Assembly (NCBI RefSeq): GCF_041381155.1
Contig: NC_091134.1
Coordinates: 72,499,469-72,563,468, forward strand
Length of the DNA: 64,000 nucleotides
Direction: 5' to 3'
Source: Argopecten irradians
Lineage: Eukaryota; Mollusca; Bivalvia; Pectinida; Pectinidae
Both the position numbers and the translations under genes were made by a program. Under the pieces are notes generated by a model. The model was not told where the DNA came from, did no database searches, and worked only from the letters and a program-made list of their open reading frames with translations. Below, in pieces: positions 19,253-29,039 of this stretch; within the stretch, counting starts at the first letter, position 1, and each line of letters begins with the position of its first letter.

Positions 19253-22200
19253 ACGGCAGTGAGATGACTCGCCCCCAGACACCAGATTTACTAGGAACGG
19301 CAAATGAAGTAAGCATGAAGGTGAGAGGACAGGATACCAAGGCATTACTTGACACTGGATCAACAGTCTCCACCATCAGCCGGCACTTTCATAAGACTTA
19401 TTTGAGCAACATTCATATACAGCCACTCTCAACCGTCCTCAACATTGAGTGTGCTGATGGACAGCAACTTCCATACGACAGCATTATAGAAGTTGATCTT
19501 GAGGTAAATGGGATTAACGGCACCCAGCGTGTGGAGTCTTGTGTCCTGCTCGTTGTTCCAGACAGTAACTACAACAGCAATGTCCCACTGTTGATTGGAA
19601 CCAACATCCTGAATATTTTGATGACTCGCATGAGAGAAATTCATGGAGCGAGATTCCTCCAAGACACGGATATTATAACACCTTATTACCTCGCCTTCAG
19701 ATGTATGCATCTTAGAGACAAGGAGCTAGAGAGGAACCACCATAGACTCGCCCTTGTGAAACTAGCTGGCAATAAAAGAATTACCATTTCGCCGAATACC
19801 GACATCACTTTAAGTGGATACCTTGACAAATGCCTTGGATATCAGCAGGTTTGTGCAATGGTCCACCCTACCAAGGAATCGGCTATACCTGATGATTTAG
19901 ATATCACACCCACACTTGTTTCATATGGACCACAGGAGAAGAGATCACTGGACATACATATAGCTAATGTCAGCACTAGGACGGTCACCATATCACCGAG
20001 AGCCATACTCTGCGAAATCCAGCCAGTGTCAGTCGAGGGGAGAATGGATGACACAGGTGAAGATGAAACACCAACCGACATATTGGACCAAGTGACCATA
20101 TGTAAAGAAGACCTTGATCAGACTAAGGTAGCAGAAGTTAAGGAGATGCTGAGCCGATACCGCAACATATTCTCCACTTCAGATACGGACCTTGGCCTGT
20201 CAAGTACCATAAAACACAGGATCGAACTGACAGATGAGGTGCCCTTCAAACAGAGACATCGCCGGATACCTCCAGCCATGTTTGAAGAAGTTAGGAATCA
20301 CCTCCAGCAACTATTAGCGAGCGGAGTAATACGAAGGTCGCACTCACCTTGGGCATCGAATGTCGTGCTATGCAGAAAGAAGAATGGCAAGCTCCGTATG
20401 TGCGTGGATTACCGGCAACTGAATCAGCGGACCATTAAGGATGCCCATGCCCTCCCACGTATAGAGGAGATACTAGATGCCTTAGGAGGAAACCGCTACT
20501 ACAGCACCGTCGACATGAAAGCAGGGTACCACCAGGTGGAATTAGAGGAGAGTCATAAGGAAAGGACAGCATTCACGGTAGGACCACTAGGATTCTACGA
20601 GTATGTTAGGATGCCTTTTGGACTCGCTAACTCCCCTGCGACTTACCAACGCCTTATGGAGTATATTCTCTGGGATATGAACCTGAAAATATGCTACGTT
20701 TACATGGACGACGTCATAATCTTCGCCAAGTCGTACGAGGAACACATGGAGCGACTCAATGCCATCTTTAAAAGATTTGAGGATGAGGGTCTTAAACTTT
20801 CCCCGGATAAGTGCTCCCTGTTCATGAAGAAGGTCAAGTTCGTAGGACACATTGTATCAGAGGACGGTGTGGAACCCGACCCAGAAAAGCTGGAGAAGGT
20901 GCGGACATGGCCGACCCCTACAACACCAGAGCAGGTACGCCAATTCTTGGGCTTTGTCGGATACTACCGCCGATTTATAAAGGACTTCGCCAAGATTGCT
21001 AGACCTTTAACAGATGTTATACCAGCACCTAGGAAAGGGAAGGGCAACAAAGCTGATAAAGACAAGCCTAGATGGATATGGGAAGGAGCCCAGGAGGAAG
21101 CTTATAAAAGCCTGAAGGAGCAACTACAGTCGCCACCCATCCTCGGCTATCCAGATTTTAGCAAGCCCTTCATACTCCACACTGATGCCTGTATCTTAGG
21201 GTTAGGGGCAGTCCTCTACCAACAACAGGACAATCAGAAGAGGGTTATAGCCTATGCCAGTCGCGGACTTAGTAAGACGGAGAAGCGATACCCCGCCCAC
21301 AAGCAGGAATTCCTTGCCCTTAAGTGGTCTGTCTGTGAGAAGTTCCACGACTACCTGGTTGCTTCCAAGTTTTCCGTCTTTACAGACAACAACCCACTGA
21401 CATACGTCTTGACCTCTGCCAAGCTAGATGCCACATCTCAGCGTTGGGTTGCAGCATTAGCAGCATATGACTTTTCCATCACATATAGACCGGGTTCCAG
21501 CAACGCTGATGCTGATGGAATGTCCAGACTACCAGGACTTACCACTACAACAGATGAGGGCAACAAAGTCATCGAAATGGAATCTGTACAAGCAGTTTGC
21601 TGCAATGTGGCGACACCACCATACGTTGAATGCTTGACAACCGACAGCAATCTTATAGATGCCAATGGAGCGGAGCCTAAGACTTATCTTGTAAGAAGTC
21701 TCCGTAAAGATCAAGCCAATGATCCAATAATAGGATGGTGGCTACCTAAGGTTAGAGAGTCCAGGAAACCAAGGAAACAGGATCTTCCACCAAACTGCAT
21801 AAGGACTCACCAGAAACTCCTCGACAACTATGATAAGCTAACCATAGAGGACGGATTACTGTACCGAAAAGTACTTATGGAGACTGAAGAGGTTAAACAG
21901 TTGGTCCTGCCACAAATCCATCAGAAAACTGTTCTGCAATATTTACACAATGATATGGGACACCAAGGGAGAGAACGTACCATTTCACTTCTGAGGAACA
22001 GATTCTTCTGGCCAGGGATGGTAAAAGATGCCGAAACATGGATAAGTTTCTGTAGTAGGTGTCGCCATAAGAGAACGACTACGGATAGGGCACCATTGAC
22101 CAACATCACCACTTCACAGCCTCTGGAGCTGGTCACGATGGACTTTCTCTCCTTGGAAACTTCTAAAGGAGGATTTCAGAACATCTTGGTCATTGTGGAC

Positions 22201-23562
22201 CACTTTACCAGATATGCGGTTGCCATACCAACGAGGAACACCACCGCCAAAACCACGGCCGAAGTTTTCTTTAATCACTTCGTGACTCACTACGGCCTCC
22301 CACAGCGGATACACAGTGATCAAGGTCCTAATTTTGAAGGGAAGCTTATCAAGGAGCTATGTCAACTAACAGGGATGAGCAAGTCACGCACGACTCCATA
22401 TCACCCCATGGGAAATGGAATCTGCGAAAGATTCAACAGGACACTCCTTGGAATGTTAAGAACTCTGGAAAACCCATTAAAACAGGACTGGAAGTCTCAC
22501 GTTCCGACATTGGTACACACATATAACTGTACAAAACAGGAGAGTACTGGATTTTCACCTTACTTCCTTATGTTTGGGAGAGAACCACTTTTGCCAGTAG
22601 ACCTTGCCTTTGGTCTAACCAAAACTTCAGGAAGGACAGAGCCGACATCAGTCTACATCAAACAGATGAAGAACCGCCTGAAGGAGGCTTACGACCTTGC
22701 CAAGAAACATGTCAACAAGGCACAGAGGAAACAGAAGTCTGGTTATGACCTTAAAGCGAGAGGTGCGGTGCTACAACCAGGCGACGGGGTACTGGTTAAG
22801 GTGGTTGCTTTCGATGGAAAGCATAAGATAGCAGACAGATGGGAGGAAGAACTCTATACAGTTCTGAGGCAACCAAATGATGAAGTACCAGTGTACGAAG
22901 TACAGAGACAGGATGGTACGGGGAGAAAGAGAACACTGCACAGAAATCTCCTACTGCCAGTAGGACTGGAATTAAACCAACCAACTAAGGAACCGGACAC
23001 CAGTGTCAAACGGCCGAAACCTGCACCGAGGCGAAAACACCGCAACATCACTGTGATGGAGGATAATGACCCCTATCAGGACGACAGTGATGAAGAGGTC
23101 ACATTAGAAGTAACTCCTAAGAGTGTGGTTGACCCCCAAGTGACCTTGGAGGAGTATGAGGACCACCAAGACGATGATGATGCTCCCACGAGTACTGGTG
23201 ACGACCAGTTATTGGAGGATGAGGAGGATGGACAGAGTCAGCATCCACCAACAGAGGAGGAGCAAGATCAGGAGAGTGATGTTCAAGAGGAGACTAATGA
23301 GGACGCAGAAGTCCAACATCCTCCGTCAGAGGAGGAACCAGAAGGTGACCTCGACCTTGATGAAGCGACCTCTCGACCCAGACGGACACGGATGCAACCA
23401 AAGTGGATGCAGAGTGGGCAGTATGTCCTAAGTCAGCAGCCAGATTGGGTCAGTAGAGCTAACTACATCAGAAGCCTCGCCAGGTCTGGAGAATTCCAGA
23501 ATGCTCAGAGTGACCTCACTCGAGCACTTCTGAAGGTTATCACAGATAATGATGCAGATTAA
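19249..23562 (+). CDS. pol: Pol polyprotein of the Gypsy element (1437 aa): protease, RT, RNase H, integrase
   Basis: The enzyme polyprotein copies the element RNA and inserts the DNA. Visible motifs: aspartic protease 'LLDTGSTVSTIS' (D35); RT finger/palm with 'VDMKAGYHQVELEE' and catalytic YMDD at residues 485-488; RNase H beginning 'LHTDACILGLGAVL' (D646) with 'FTDNNPLTYVL'; integrase HHCC zinc site from H900; integrase core D965, D1024, E1060, i.e. the D,D-35-E spacing; a GPY/F-like module ('ADRWEEELYTVL') and an acidic tail closing with 'RRTRMQPKW'. No frameshift or stop is present, so the copy could be active. There is no envelope-like gene downstream. Confidence 0.96.
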   Translation: MNGSEMTRPQTPDLLGTANEVSMKVRGQDTKALLDTGSTVSTISRHFHKTYLSNIHIQPLSTVLNIECADGQQLPYDSIIEVDLEVNGINGTQRVESCVLLVVPDSNYNSNVPLLIGTNILNILMTRMREIHGARFLQDTDIITPYYLAFRCMHLRDKELERNHHRLALVKLAGNKRITISPNTDITLSGYLDKCLGYQQVCAMVHPTKESAIPDDLDITPTLVSYGPQEKRSLDIHIANVSTRTVTISPRAILCEIQPVSVEGRMDDTGEDETPTDILDQVTICKEDLDQTKVAEVKEMLSRYRNIFSTSDTDLGLSSTIKHRIELTDEVPFKQRHRRIPPAMFEEVRNHLQQLLASGVIRRSHSPWASNVVLCRKKNGKLRMCVDYRQLNQRTIKDAHALPRIEEILDALGGNRYYSTVDMKAGYHQVELEESHKERTAFTVGPLGFYEYVRMPFGLANSPATYQRLMEYILWDMNLKICYVYMDDVIIFAKSYEEHMERLNAIFKRFEDEGLKLSPDKCSLFMKKVKFVGHIVSEDGVEPDPEKLEKVRTWPTPTTPEQVRQFLGFVGYYRRFIKDFAKIARPLTDVIPAPRKGKGNKADKDKPRWIWEGAQEEAYKSLKEQLQSPPILGYPDFSKPFILHTDACILGLGAVLYQQQDNQKRVIAYASRGLSKTEKRYPAHKQEFLALKWSVCEKFHDYLVASKFSVFTDNNPLTYVLTSAKLDATSQRWVAALAAYDFSITYRPGSSNADADGMSRLPGLTTTTDEGNKVIEMESVQAVCCNVATPPYVECLTTDSNLIDANGAEPKTYLVRSLRKDQANDPIIGWWLPKVRESRKPRKQDLPPNCIRTHQKLLDNYDKLTIEDGLLYRKVLMETEEVKQLVLPQIHQKTVLQYLHNDMGHQGRERTISLLRNRFFWPGMVKDAETWISFCSRCRHKRTTTDRAPLTNITTSQPLELVTMDFLSLETSKGGFQNILVIVDHFTRYAVAIPTRNTTAKTTAEVFFNHFVTHYGLPQRIHSDQGPNFEGKLIKELCQLTGMSKSRTTPYHPMGNGICERFNRTLLGMLRTLENPLKQDWKSHVPTLVHTYNCTKQESTGFSPYFLMFGREPLLPVDLAFGLTKTSGRTEPTSVYIKQMKNRLKEAYDLAKKHVNKAQRKQKSGYDLKARGAVLQPGDGVLVKVVAFDGKHKIADRWEEELYTVLRQPNDEVPVYEVQRQDGTGRKRTLHRNLLLPVGLELNQPTKEPDTSVKRPKPAPRRKHRNITVMEDNDPYQDDSDEEVTLEVTPKSVVDPQVTLEEYEDHQDDDDAPTSTGDDQLLEDEEDGQSQHPPTEEEQDQESDVQEETNEDAEVQHPPSEEEPEGDLDLDEATSRPRRTRMQPKWMQSGQYVLSQQPDWVSRANYIRSLARSGEFQNAQSDLTRALLKVITDNDAD

Positions 23563-23790
23563 ATTTGTTTTATCATTGTTTTAATTATGATTATATAGAA
23601 ATATTGCCTAATGTTTCAAATGTCTTTTATTTGAGAAGTCCAGAAATAATATTATCATATTTCTGCTATTAACTGAATTTATTTCTCTTCAGGTATGCAG
23701 AAGAATTAAGATGTATTATTAATTTCAGATTAATCGTTCTTTATTATTTGTTTTAAAAGTTGCAGATGCCGGGGACGACATCCTTAAGCA
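23563..23790 (+). other. 3' untranslated spacer of the Gypsy element
   Basis: AT-rich sequence between the pol stop and the polypurine tract; no frame. Confidence 0.5.
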
Positions 23791-23798
23791 GGGGGAGA
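23791..23798 (+). promoter_or_regulatory. Polypurine tract
   Basis: GGGGGAGA lies directly before the 3' LTR, the normal plus-strand primer position. Confidence 0.85.
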
Positions 23799-24278
23799 AT
23801 GTGGCAGGGTAATTAATTATGTAATTAATTAAGTAACTAATTAGTTTATGTAATTAGTATTAGTGTATTGATGTATAGTAATAAGTTAAGCTGCACCCCT
23901 GCACTACATGTATGTGTTGTCCCAGTACTGTCTATATGTCACTGTCTTGTTTACCTGTATACCTGTATACCTGTATATTACCTGGAATGAGAGAGTGCAT
24001 GGATGGATGAGCACATTCTTTGTCTATAGGTGTGGGTAGGTACCAGTCAGGTGACTTACCTGGCTGGTCAGCTGATTGTTTTTATTGATTTTATTGGTTT
24101 ATAGATATAATAATGTGTGTTTTTATTGGTCAAACTTTCCCTCCAAAATTCTATCTTTGGAGAACTTTCTTTGTCTGTGGGCAGTTCACAGAGAGAGTTT
24201 CATGAGAACAGTTGTGTTTTGGTCGATCAGACATTTTGTGAAATCTGGATTTGTCTATGAGGAAATTCTTCTACTTCT

Positions 24279-24615
24279 GTAAGTCTTCTTTTTCTATTTC
24301 TTACTAATATTGTATATCCTGTGCAATGTTCATAAAGTAAATTATTTATATTTATTTGCTTTATTTTGGTAAAATTATCAGAATGTGTTAAACTATTTTT
24401 TGAATAAGTTGAATTGACTTGAAAGTTGTGAAAGCATAAGTATGTATTTGAATTTAAGAGTAATTGTCTATTTATATAGACAATTTGATATAAAGTGATA
24501 TGTATATATTGATCTCTATTATAACCATCATAGAGATGGGAAATTAGTGTTTTATATGGAGATATTTTATTAGTTTAGACCTTTTTGTGATATTATATAT
24601 TTTATTCATGTATAG
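24279..24615 (+). other. LTR intron 1 (337 bp, GTAAGT...TATAG)
   Basis: The bases flanking it, 'CTACTTCT' and 'GACCCTGGGTCG', are contiguous in the 5' LTR at 16677/16678. It has a consensus donor GTAAGT and an AG end. Confidence 0.85.
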
Positions 24616-24680
24616 GACCCTGGGTCGAAAGATCAAAATGTAACAAAGATCGAATCCTAATTGAGTCGGCCCATAGCCAG

Positions 24681-25124
24681 GTGTGTATTTATATAATGTG
24701 TATATCTTTGTATTTGTATTAGAATATGATGTAAGTAATGCATTGATAGTGTTATATGTTATAGTGTCTAAGTGGGTAGATTATCTCCCCTTAGACGAGA
24801 GTAATTTATTGTATAGTTGTAAAGGGGCGAATTGTCTCCCCCTGATATCATAGAGGAGACAGATTGTCTCCCCTTATTTTAGATTATAGAGGGAACAGAT
24901 TGTCTCCCCTTGTATTTATTATAAGTCTAATTTATAATAGTTGTTCTGGAGTTTATAAATAGATTAACTCTGATATTATTTATATATATTGTGAATCTGA
25001 TGTTGATATACTGTAGGCTACATAGGGATCTTGTATGTATGTATAATTAATATGAATGTTATGTTATTATGTATTATTGAAATGTGAACTTATACTTAAT
25101 GAGTCTTATTTTATCCTGTTACAG
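24681..25124 (+). other. LTR intron 2 (444 bp, GTGTGT...TTACAG)
   Basis: The flanks 'CCCATAGCCAG' and 'ACTCTACG' are contiguous in the 5' LTR at 16742/16743. The acceptor has a pyrimidine-rich 'TTATCCTGTTACAG'. Inside are three 'attgtctcccc' motifs. Confidence 0.85.
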
Positions 25125-25283
25125 ACTCTACGCTTCTACGCTTCTACGTTTATACGTTTATACGCTTCTTCGATTACGATATATAGAGAATAAAGAATCA
25201 TGACCTAAAAGATGGAGTGTGTCATTTGTCAATAAGCACATATATCATCTGTACCATCTGGGACCTAACCCAACCCAGCAACA

Positions 25284-25650
25284 TCATAAGAAAGTAGTTT
25301 TCTGGTCTCTTCCAGGACATAGTTTCAGACAAAATATCCAGCATGACTTTCATTCCACATACAAATGTACAACAATCAAATCAGGGAAAGTCTGGACATG
25401 CCAAATGAACTCGTTGTCTTCATAGGCCATTTCATGTAGGTTCATTATTGAGTCCTTTGTTAACCTACTTTTGCCGTCACTGCCGCCTTGATGTTCTGTA
25501 TCTGACGTACATTCCGTGGAAAATCTGTTGCATGGTTTTCGAAACCATCGCTTGCGACTAATTTCTTATAGATTTTGTATGGAGCCTGTTCCGAAACATT
25601 TTTTGCAATCTTCTGACATGGAGGTGGGTAAATAAATAATAATTTTATGT
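25284..25650 (-). pseudogene. Broken DDE-type transposase, N-terminal part
   Basis: Minus-strand reading gives 'YKKLVASDGFENH', 'PRNVRQIQNIK' and 'EFIWHVQTFPDLIVVHL', the segment that precedes the catalytic part of the same transposase family. It joins the 15690-16198 part once the retrotransposon and one ATCA copy are discounted. Stops and frame changes are present. Confidence 0.55.
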
Positions 25651-26300
25651 TAAAAATGTTTGATATAGTTGAATTTAATTATAAAATTACATGGCACACA
25701 GGAAATGTTACATTTTCACCGCTGGAACACTACGGTCAATGTGACGGAATTGTAGCTCCGACGACTTTTTTTAGTCACGCCAGACTGGTAAATAAACTTT
25801 CATGTACCCTTATTGATACCAAGGATTTACTTCCTTGTTGATACAGTTTTAAAAAATGCAACAATACTCAGATACTCCATACATTATATACAGAAGATAA
25901 AACTGGACAAATCATATGAAATAAATAGTTTATTTTTAACAATTTCATGTTGAGGGCGAACCGTCGATTTTTATTTCACCACTTGGGGCTAACCCCCGGT
26001 AGTTGGGGCGAAACGTCTGGGGCCAACCAACTTCGGGGCGAAACATCTGGATACCAATGCGACTATATATATGTATGATGCTTTGACGGAAGTTCATTAT
26101 ATTAACGAACGATTAAAATCTTTATCTAACAGAAGCTTAGTGAAAATGAGATATCGCCCTAAGGTGGCAATACACAGTAGATTTGGACAGTCAGTTTATG
26201 AAAACAGACTCACACGTCTATATCTATATTTATTGCACCTCGGACAGAAATGTCCCCAAATGATTGGCGGAGAGCCGTCACGTGGTGACCCCTATCACTT
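25651..26300. other. Spacer with degenerate repeat block
   Basis: No gene is seen. Bases 25951-26051 carry the inverted form of the 'gacgtttcgcccc' block found at 14522-14620. Confidence 0.4.
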
Positions 26301-26740
26301 TATAGGGGGGCAGTAAATTTTATTATGGTGCAATATGGCGGCTCTCGCCCTCGCTTCAAAATTTAAACACATTATCTTCAACTAAATATATCACTTCATT
26401 ACCGTAAAACTATATATTAATGGTTTATTTTTGTGTAAAAATAACTTTAATCGTTTGAATACTTCAAATTACATGAAATACATTTTTTAAATACGAGTTG
26501 CTTCCCCTACACCAGTTTGAAAGTTGATGACGCGGCGAAAGTCAAACGTAACAATTCAAGCGTTTTCTAGACTGTGATTATAAACAAATGAAGGTGTTCG
26601 TACCTACAGATCAATCTTCACTCTACAATCAATTTATCGGCATAACTTTTAAGTGATTATCTCAGCGAAAATGCACAGATGATCAAGGAGATTGTGCTTA
26701 AAATGTTAGATGGATTATTGTGTCACTCTTGTTTGTGATG
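26301..26740. repeat. Left part (A) of a ~1-kb interspersed repeat, copy 1
   Basis: From 'cagtaaattttattatgg' to 'cttgtttgtgatg' it matches 33424-33999 closely (copy 2), apart from a palindrome inserted in copy 2. The right part of copy 1 resumes at 32997 after the LTR element. Confidence 0.8.
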
Positions 26741-26946
26741 CGCCACCATATTATATCACATGACATATAGTTGTAGTGTTAGTAGCATTATTGTATAATA
26801 GTGGCGGTGTGTGACCTTAGTTAATTTAGTACAAGTAGAGTTATCGCCCTTGGCGGAAGTCTCGCTCTCGTTGTATATTAACCATGTGCTTTTGGATAAA
26901 GTTGTTTACCGAAGATTGTCTGGCGTATGTCATCTTGTATACTGGC
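26741..26946 (+). repeat. 5' LTR of the second LTR element
   Basis: 206 bp from CGCCACCATATT to 'gtatactggc'. It shares long identical blocks with 32138-32278 and 32932-32996. Confidence 0.85.
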
Positions 26947-27127
26947 GTGGTGGCAGCGGTTATCCTACCTACGTCTCAAGGACATTATTAATGAACAAAG
27001 GAAAGTATTAAATGACAATTTCGCCACGCTAAAAGCTGCAAAGATAGTCACAGTTCGTGCTAAAACTGTTGTAATCGGTAACATAAACATTGTATATACG
27101 CGTGAATAACACACCATTCACATAGTC

Positions 27128-28294
27128 ATGGCCGTAAATAGGGCCCCAAAACAATGGCCCCTCACAAAACAGGAAACAATTACATCATTTGAAGCATGGA
27201 GACAGAATCTCCAGTACACATTGTCCCTTGACAGGAGCTTTGCTCCTTTTCTCGTTGACGGTGTCACGTGGGGAAGGAAAAGTAAGGACAATCCTTTGCG
27301 GGGTATGGTTGACGACGCCGAGCCTATCCCTGAAGCAAATCGCCTATCAGCAGCACAAAAGGTAACTCACCTTGAGCTTATGCTCGGACAGATAGCTAAT
27401 TTTTGCCCGGTTATATCAAGAAACACTATAGTTTCAAAATCCATATCAATGATGACAATTTGGCAATCTATCCGAATGCACTATGGGTTTCAGTCAACAG
27501 GGTCACACTTTTTGGACTTCAATATCATCTACCTTGAGCCTGGCGAGCGACCAGAGGACCTTTTTCAACGATTGAATAGTTTTATAGAGGACAACCTGTT
27601 GCGTTCTGATGGAAACATTTGGCATAATGGGGAAATTCCGGAGGCAGATGAAGAAATGTCGCCTACTGTAGAAAACATAATTGTTCTCACCTGGCTCAGA
27701 CTAATCCACAAAGACCTACCAGCCCTTGTTAAACAGCGCTATGGCACAGTTTTACGTTCGCAAACACTCGCAACCCTGAAACCTGAAATATCGCAAGCCC
27801 TCGATAGCCTGTTAGATGAAATTCATACAACAGCAGAATCCAAGTTACTACGGACAGTTTTTAGAAACAAACCAAATCCTAGACCTCCAAGCACAGAGCA
27901 CCGTACCACGTCATTCCCCCCGAAACGCCCAAACAAAGTGTGCGCTCTTTGTAAACAAGCAGGACGCGCCAACACTAACCATTTCCTGAGTGCGTGCAAG
28001 TTCCTCCCCGAAGAGGATCGCCGTTTTATGACAAGAGCTCGTCAAGCGTACGCTGAAGACACATACGAATATGATCGTGACTGTGTTGAGGATGAGGATA
28101 ATGAGTATGAGATTAGCACTAAGAGCGACACAGGCCTCGCCTATAATCAACGTGCAATAACAGTAGCCCGCCGCGTGAGTACTGAGCAGTCATCCCACAT
28201 GAAAGTATTCCACCAACATAGTTCCATTCAAATCATTTTAGACACCGGTGCCGAAGTTAACATGATAAAAACACCGCGAAATCACAATAGGTGA
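27128..28294 (+). CDS. gag: Gag-protease region of the second LTR element (388 codons to the break)
   Basis: The frame starts at 27128 and is open to 28294. It holds a helical capsid-like region with 'WPLTKQETITSFEAWRQNL' near the start and 'FLDFNIIYLEPGERPEDLFQ' in the middle. A zinc-knuckle variant follows, C272-x2-C275-x9-H285-x4-C290. The aspartic protease begins with 'ILDTGAEVNMI' (D372). The frame is lost about ten codons after the protease active site, so the protease is cut off by a frameshift. The gag part itself looks complete. The family is known to me from coral and mollusc genomes as anonymous retroelement proteins. Confidence 0.8.
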   Translation: MAVNRAPKQWPLTKQETITSFEAWRQNLQYTLSLDRSFAPFLVDGVTWGRKSKDNPLRGMVDDAEPIPEANRLSAAQKVTHLELMLGQIANFCPVISRNTIVSKSISMMTIWQSIRMHYGFQSTGSHFLDFNIIYLEPGERPEDLFQRLNSFIEDNLLRSDGNIWHNGEIPEADEEMSPTVENIIVLTWLRLIHKDLPALVKQRYGTVLRSQTLATLKPEISQALDSLLDEIHTTAESKLLRTVFRNKPNPRPPSTEHRTTSFPPKRPNKVCALCKQAGRANTNHFLSACKFLPEEDRRFMTRARQAYAEDTYEYDRDCVEDEDNEYEISTKSDTGLAYNQRAITVARRVSTEQSSHMKVFHQHSSIQIILDTGAEVNMIKTPRNHNR

Positions 28295-29039
28295 GTCAGT
28301 CGTTGTTCGTTATGGGCCACTGCCTGTTGAAAAGACCCAAGGCACCAATCATCGAGTCAGAGCTCAGGTTTTGAGAGTTGAAACAGCTTCAACCGTCGTT
28401 TGGCCAGGGTCATACTTAGAAATTGGCATCCCTGAAGATTTGCCGCCTGAAAGTACATTAGCCTTAGAACCACGTACTGACAACACCATCCCCCCCTCGG
28501 GATTGGCCACGCCCTGCTATCGTCGAGGCAGTCGGCGGTATGATTCGTATACCCAACAACACGTTAGAACCACAAATGCTCCGAAAACATGAACATTTCT
28601 GTCAAGTCAGCTCTACAGTGATCAAACACACCAGCACCAATTCTGATCCTCCTATAGACGTTCATCGCGACAAAGTCGTAGCCAGCGCGTACAACACAGA
28701 CTCCGTACAACTTGATCCCGACAATATCTTACCAGATTATACTAGACAAGCCTTCCGCGACAAGCTTCATCTTTTTGACAATCTCTTTGACCCTAACTTC
28801 AGAGGATATAACGGTGCTGCAGGGAAGTTTGAGGCACATATCAACATGGGCCCTGCCAACCTCCTCAAAGAAAAGGCAGAATCCCCCAATACTCGCGCGA
28901 TAAGCTTGTCACCTTGCAACAAAAGTTTGATGAGTTAGAGAAACAAGGAGTGTTTAGTAAACCAAAGGACATTGGTGTCACTGTAGAATACCTAAACCCT
29001 TCTTTTCTTGTCTAAAAGCCCAACGGTGGATTCCGACTA
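28295..29039 (+). pseudogene. Broken protease/RT N-terminal region of the second LTR element
   Basis: Coding traces move between frames: one frame carries 28371-28592, another 28540-28938 (ending just after 'SPCNKSLMS'), and the RT palm continues in a third from 29040. At least three frame changes occur here. Confidence 0.65.

Larger units (their letters stand above)
16199..25283 (+). mobile_element. Ty3/Gypsy LTR retrotransposon, 9.1 kb, gag and pol intact
   Basis: The order is 5' LTR (16199-16928), PBS-like site, long leader, gag (18110-19252), pol (19249-23562), polypurine tract (23791-23798) and 3' LTR (23800-25283). Pol order is protease-RT-RNase H-integrase, the Gypsy order, and no envelope-like frame follows. 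The flanking target reads ATCA on both sides if the LTRs are taken as A-TG...CAAC (left 16194-16197, right 25283-25286 by that reading). It interrupts a transposase pseudogene. Open gag and pol and three mismatches in ~410 bp of U3 suggest a recent insertion, but the LTRs differ sharply downstream of U3. Confidence 0.95.
23800..25283 (+). repeat. 3' LTR of the Gypsy element (intron-containing form)
   Basis: 1484 bp with the same TGTGGCAGGG...CAGCAACA ends as the 5' LTR. It is twice as long because of two extra segments, 24279-24615 and 24681-25124, each starting GT and ending AG. An AATAAA lies at 25189-25194. Confidence 0.92.

Noticed and set aside
23100..23562. Envelope-like protein after the Gypsy integrase
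   Set aside because: The region is a continuation of the pol frame with an acidic tail; no signal peptide, membrane segment or separate frame is present.
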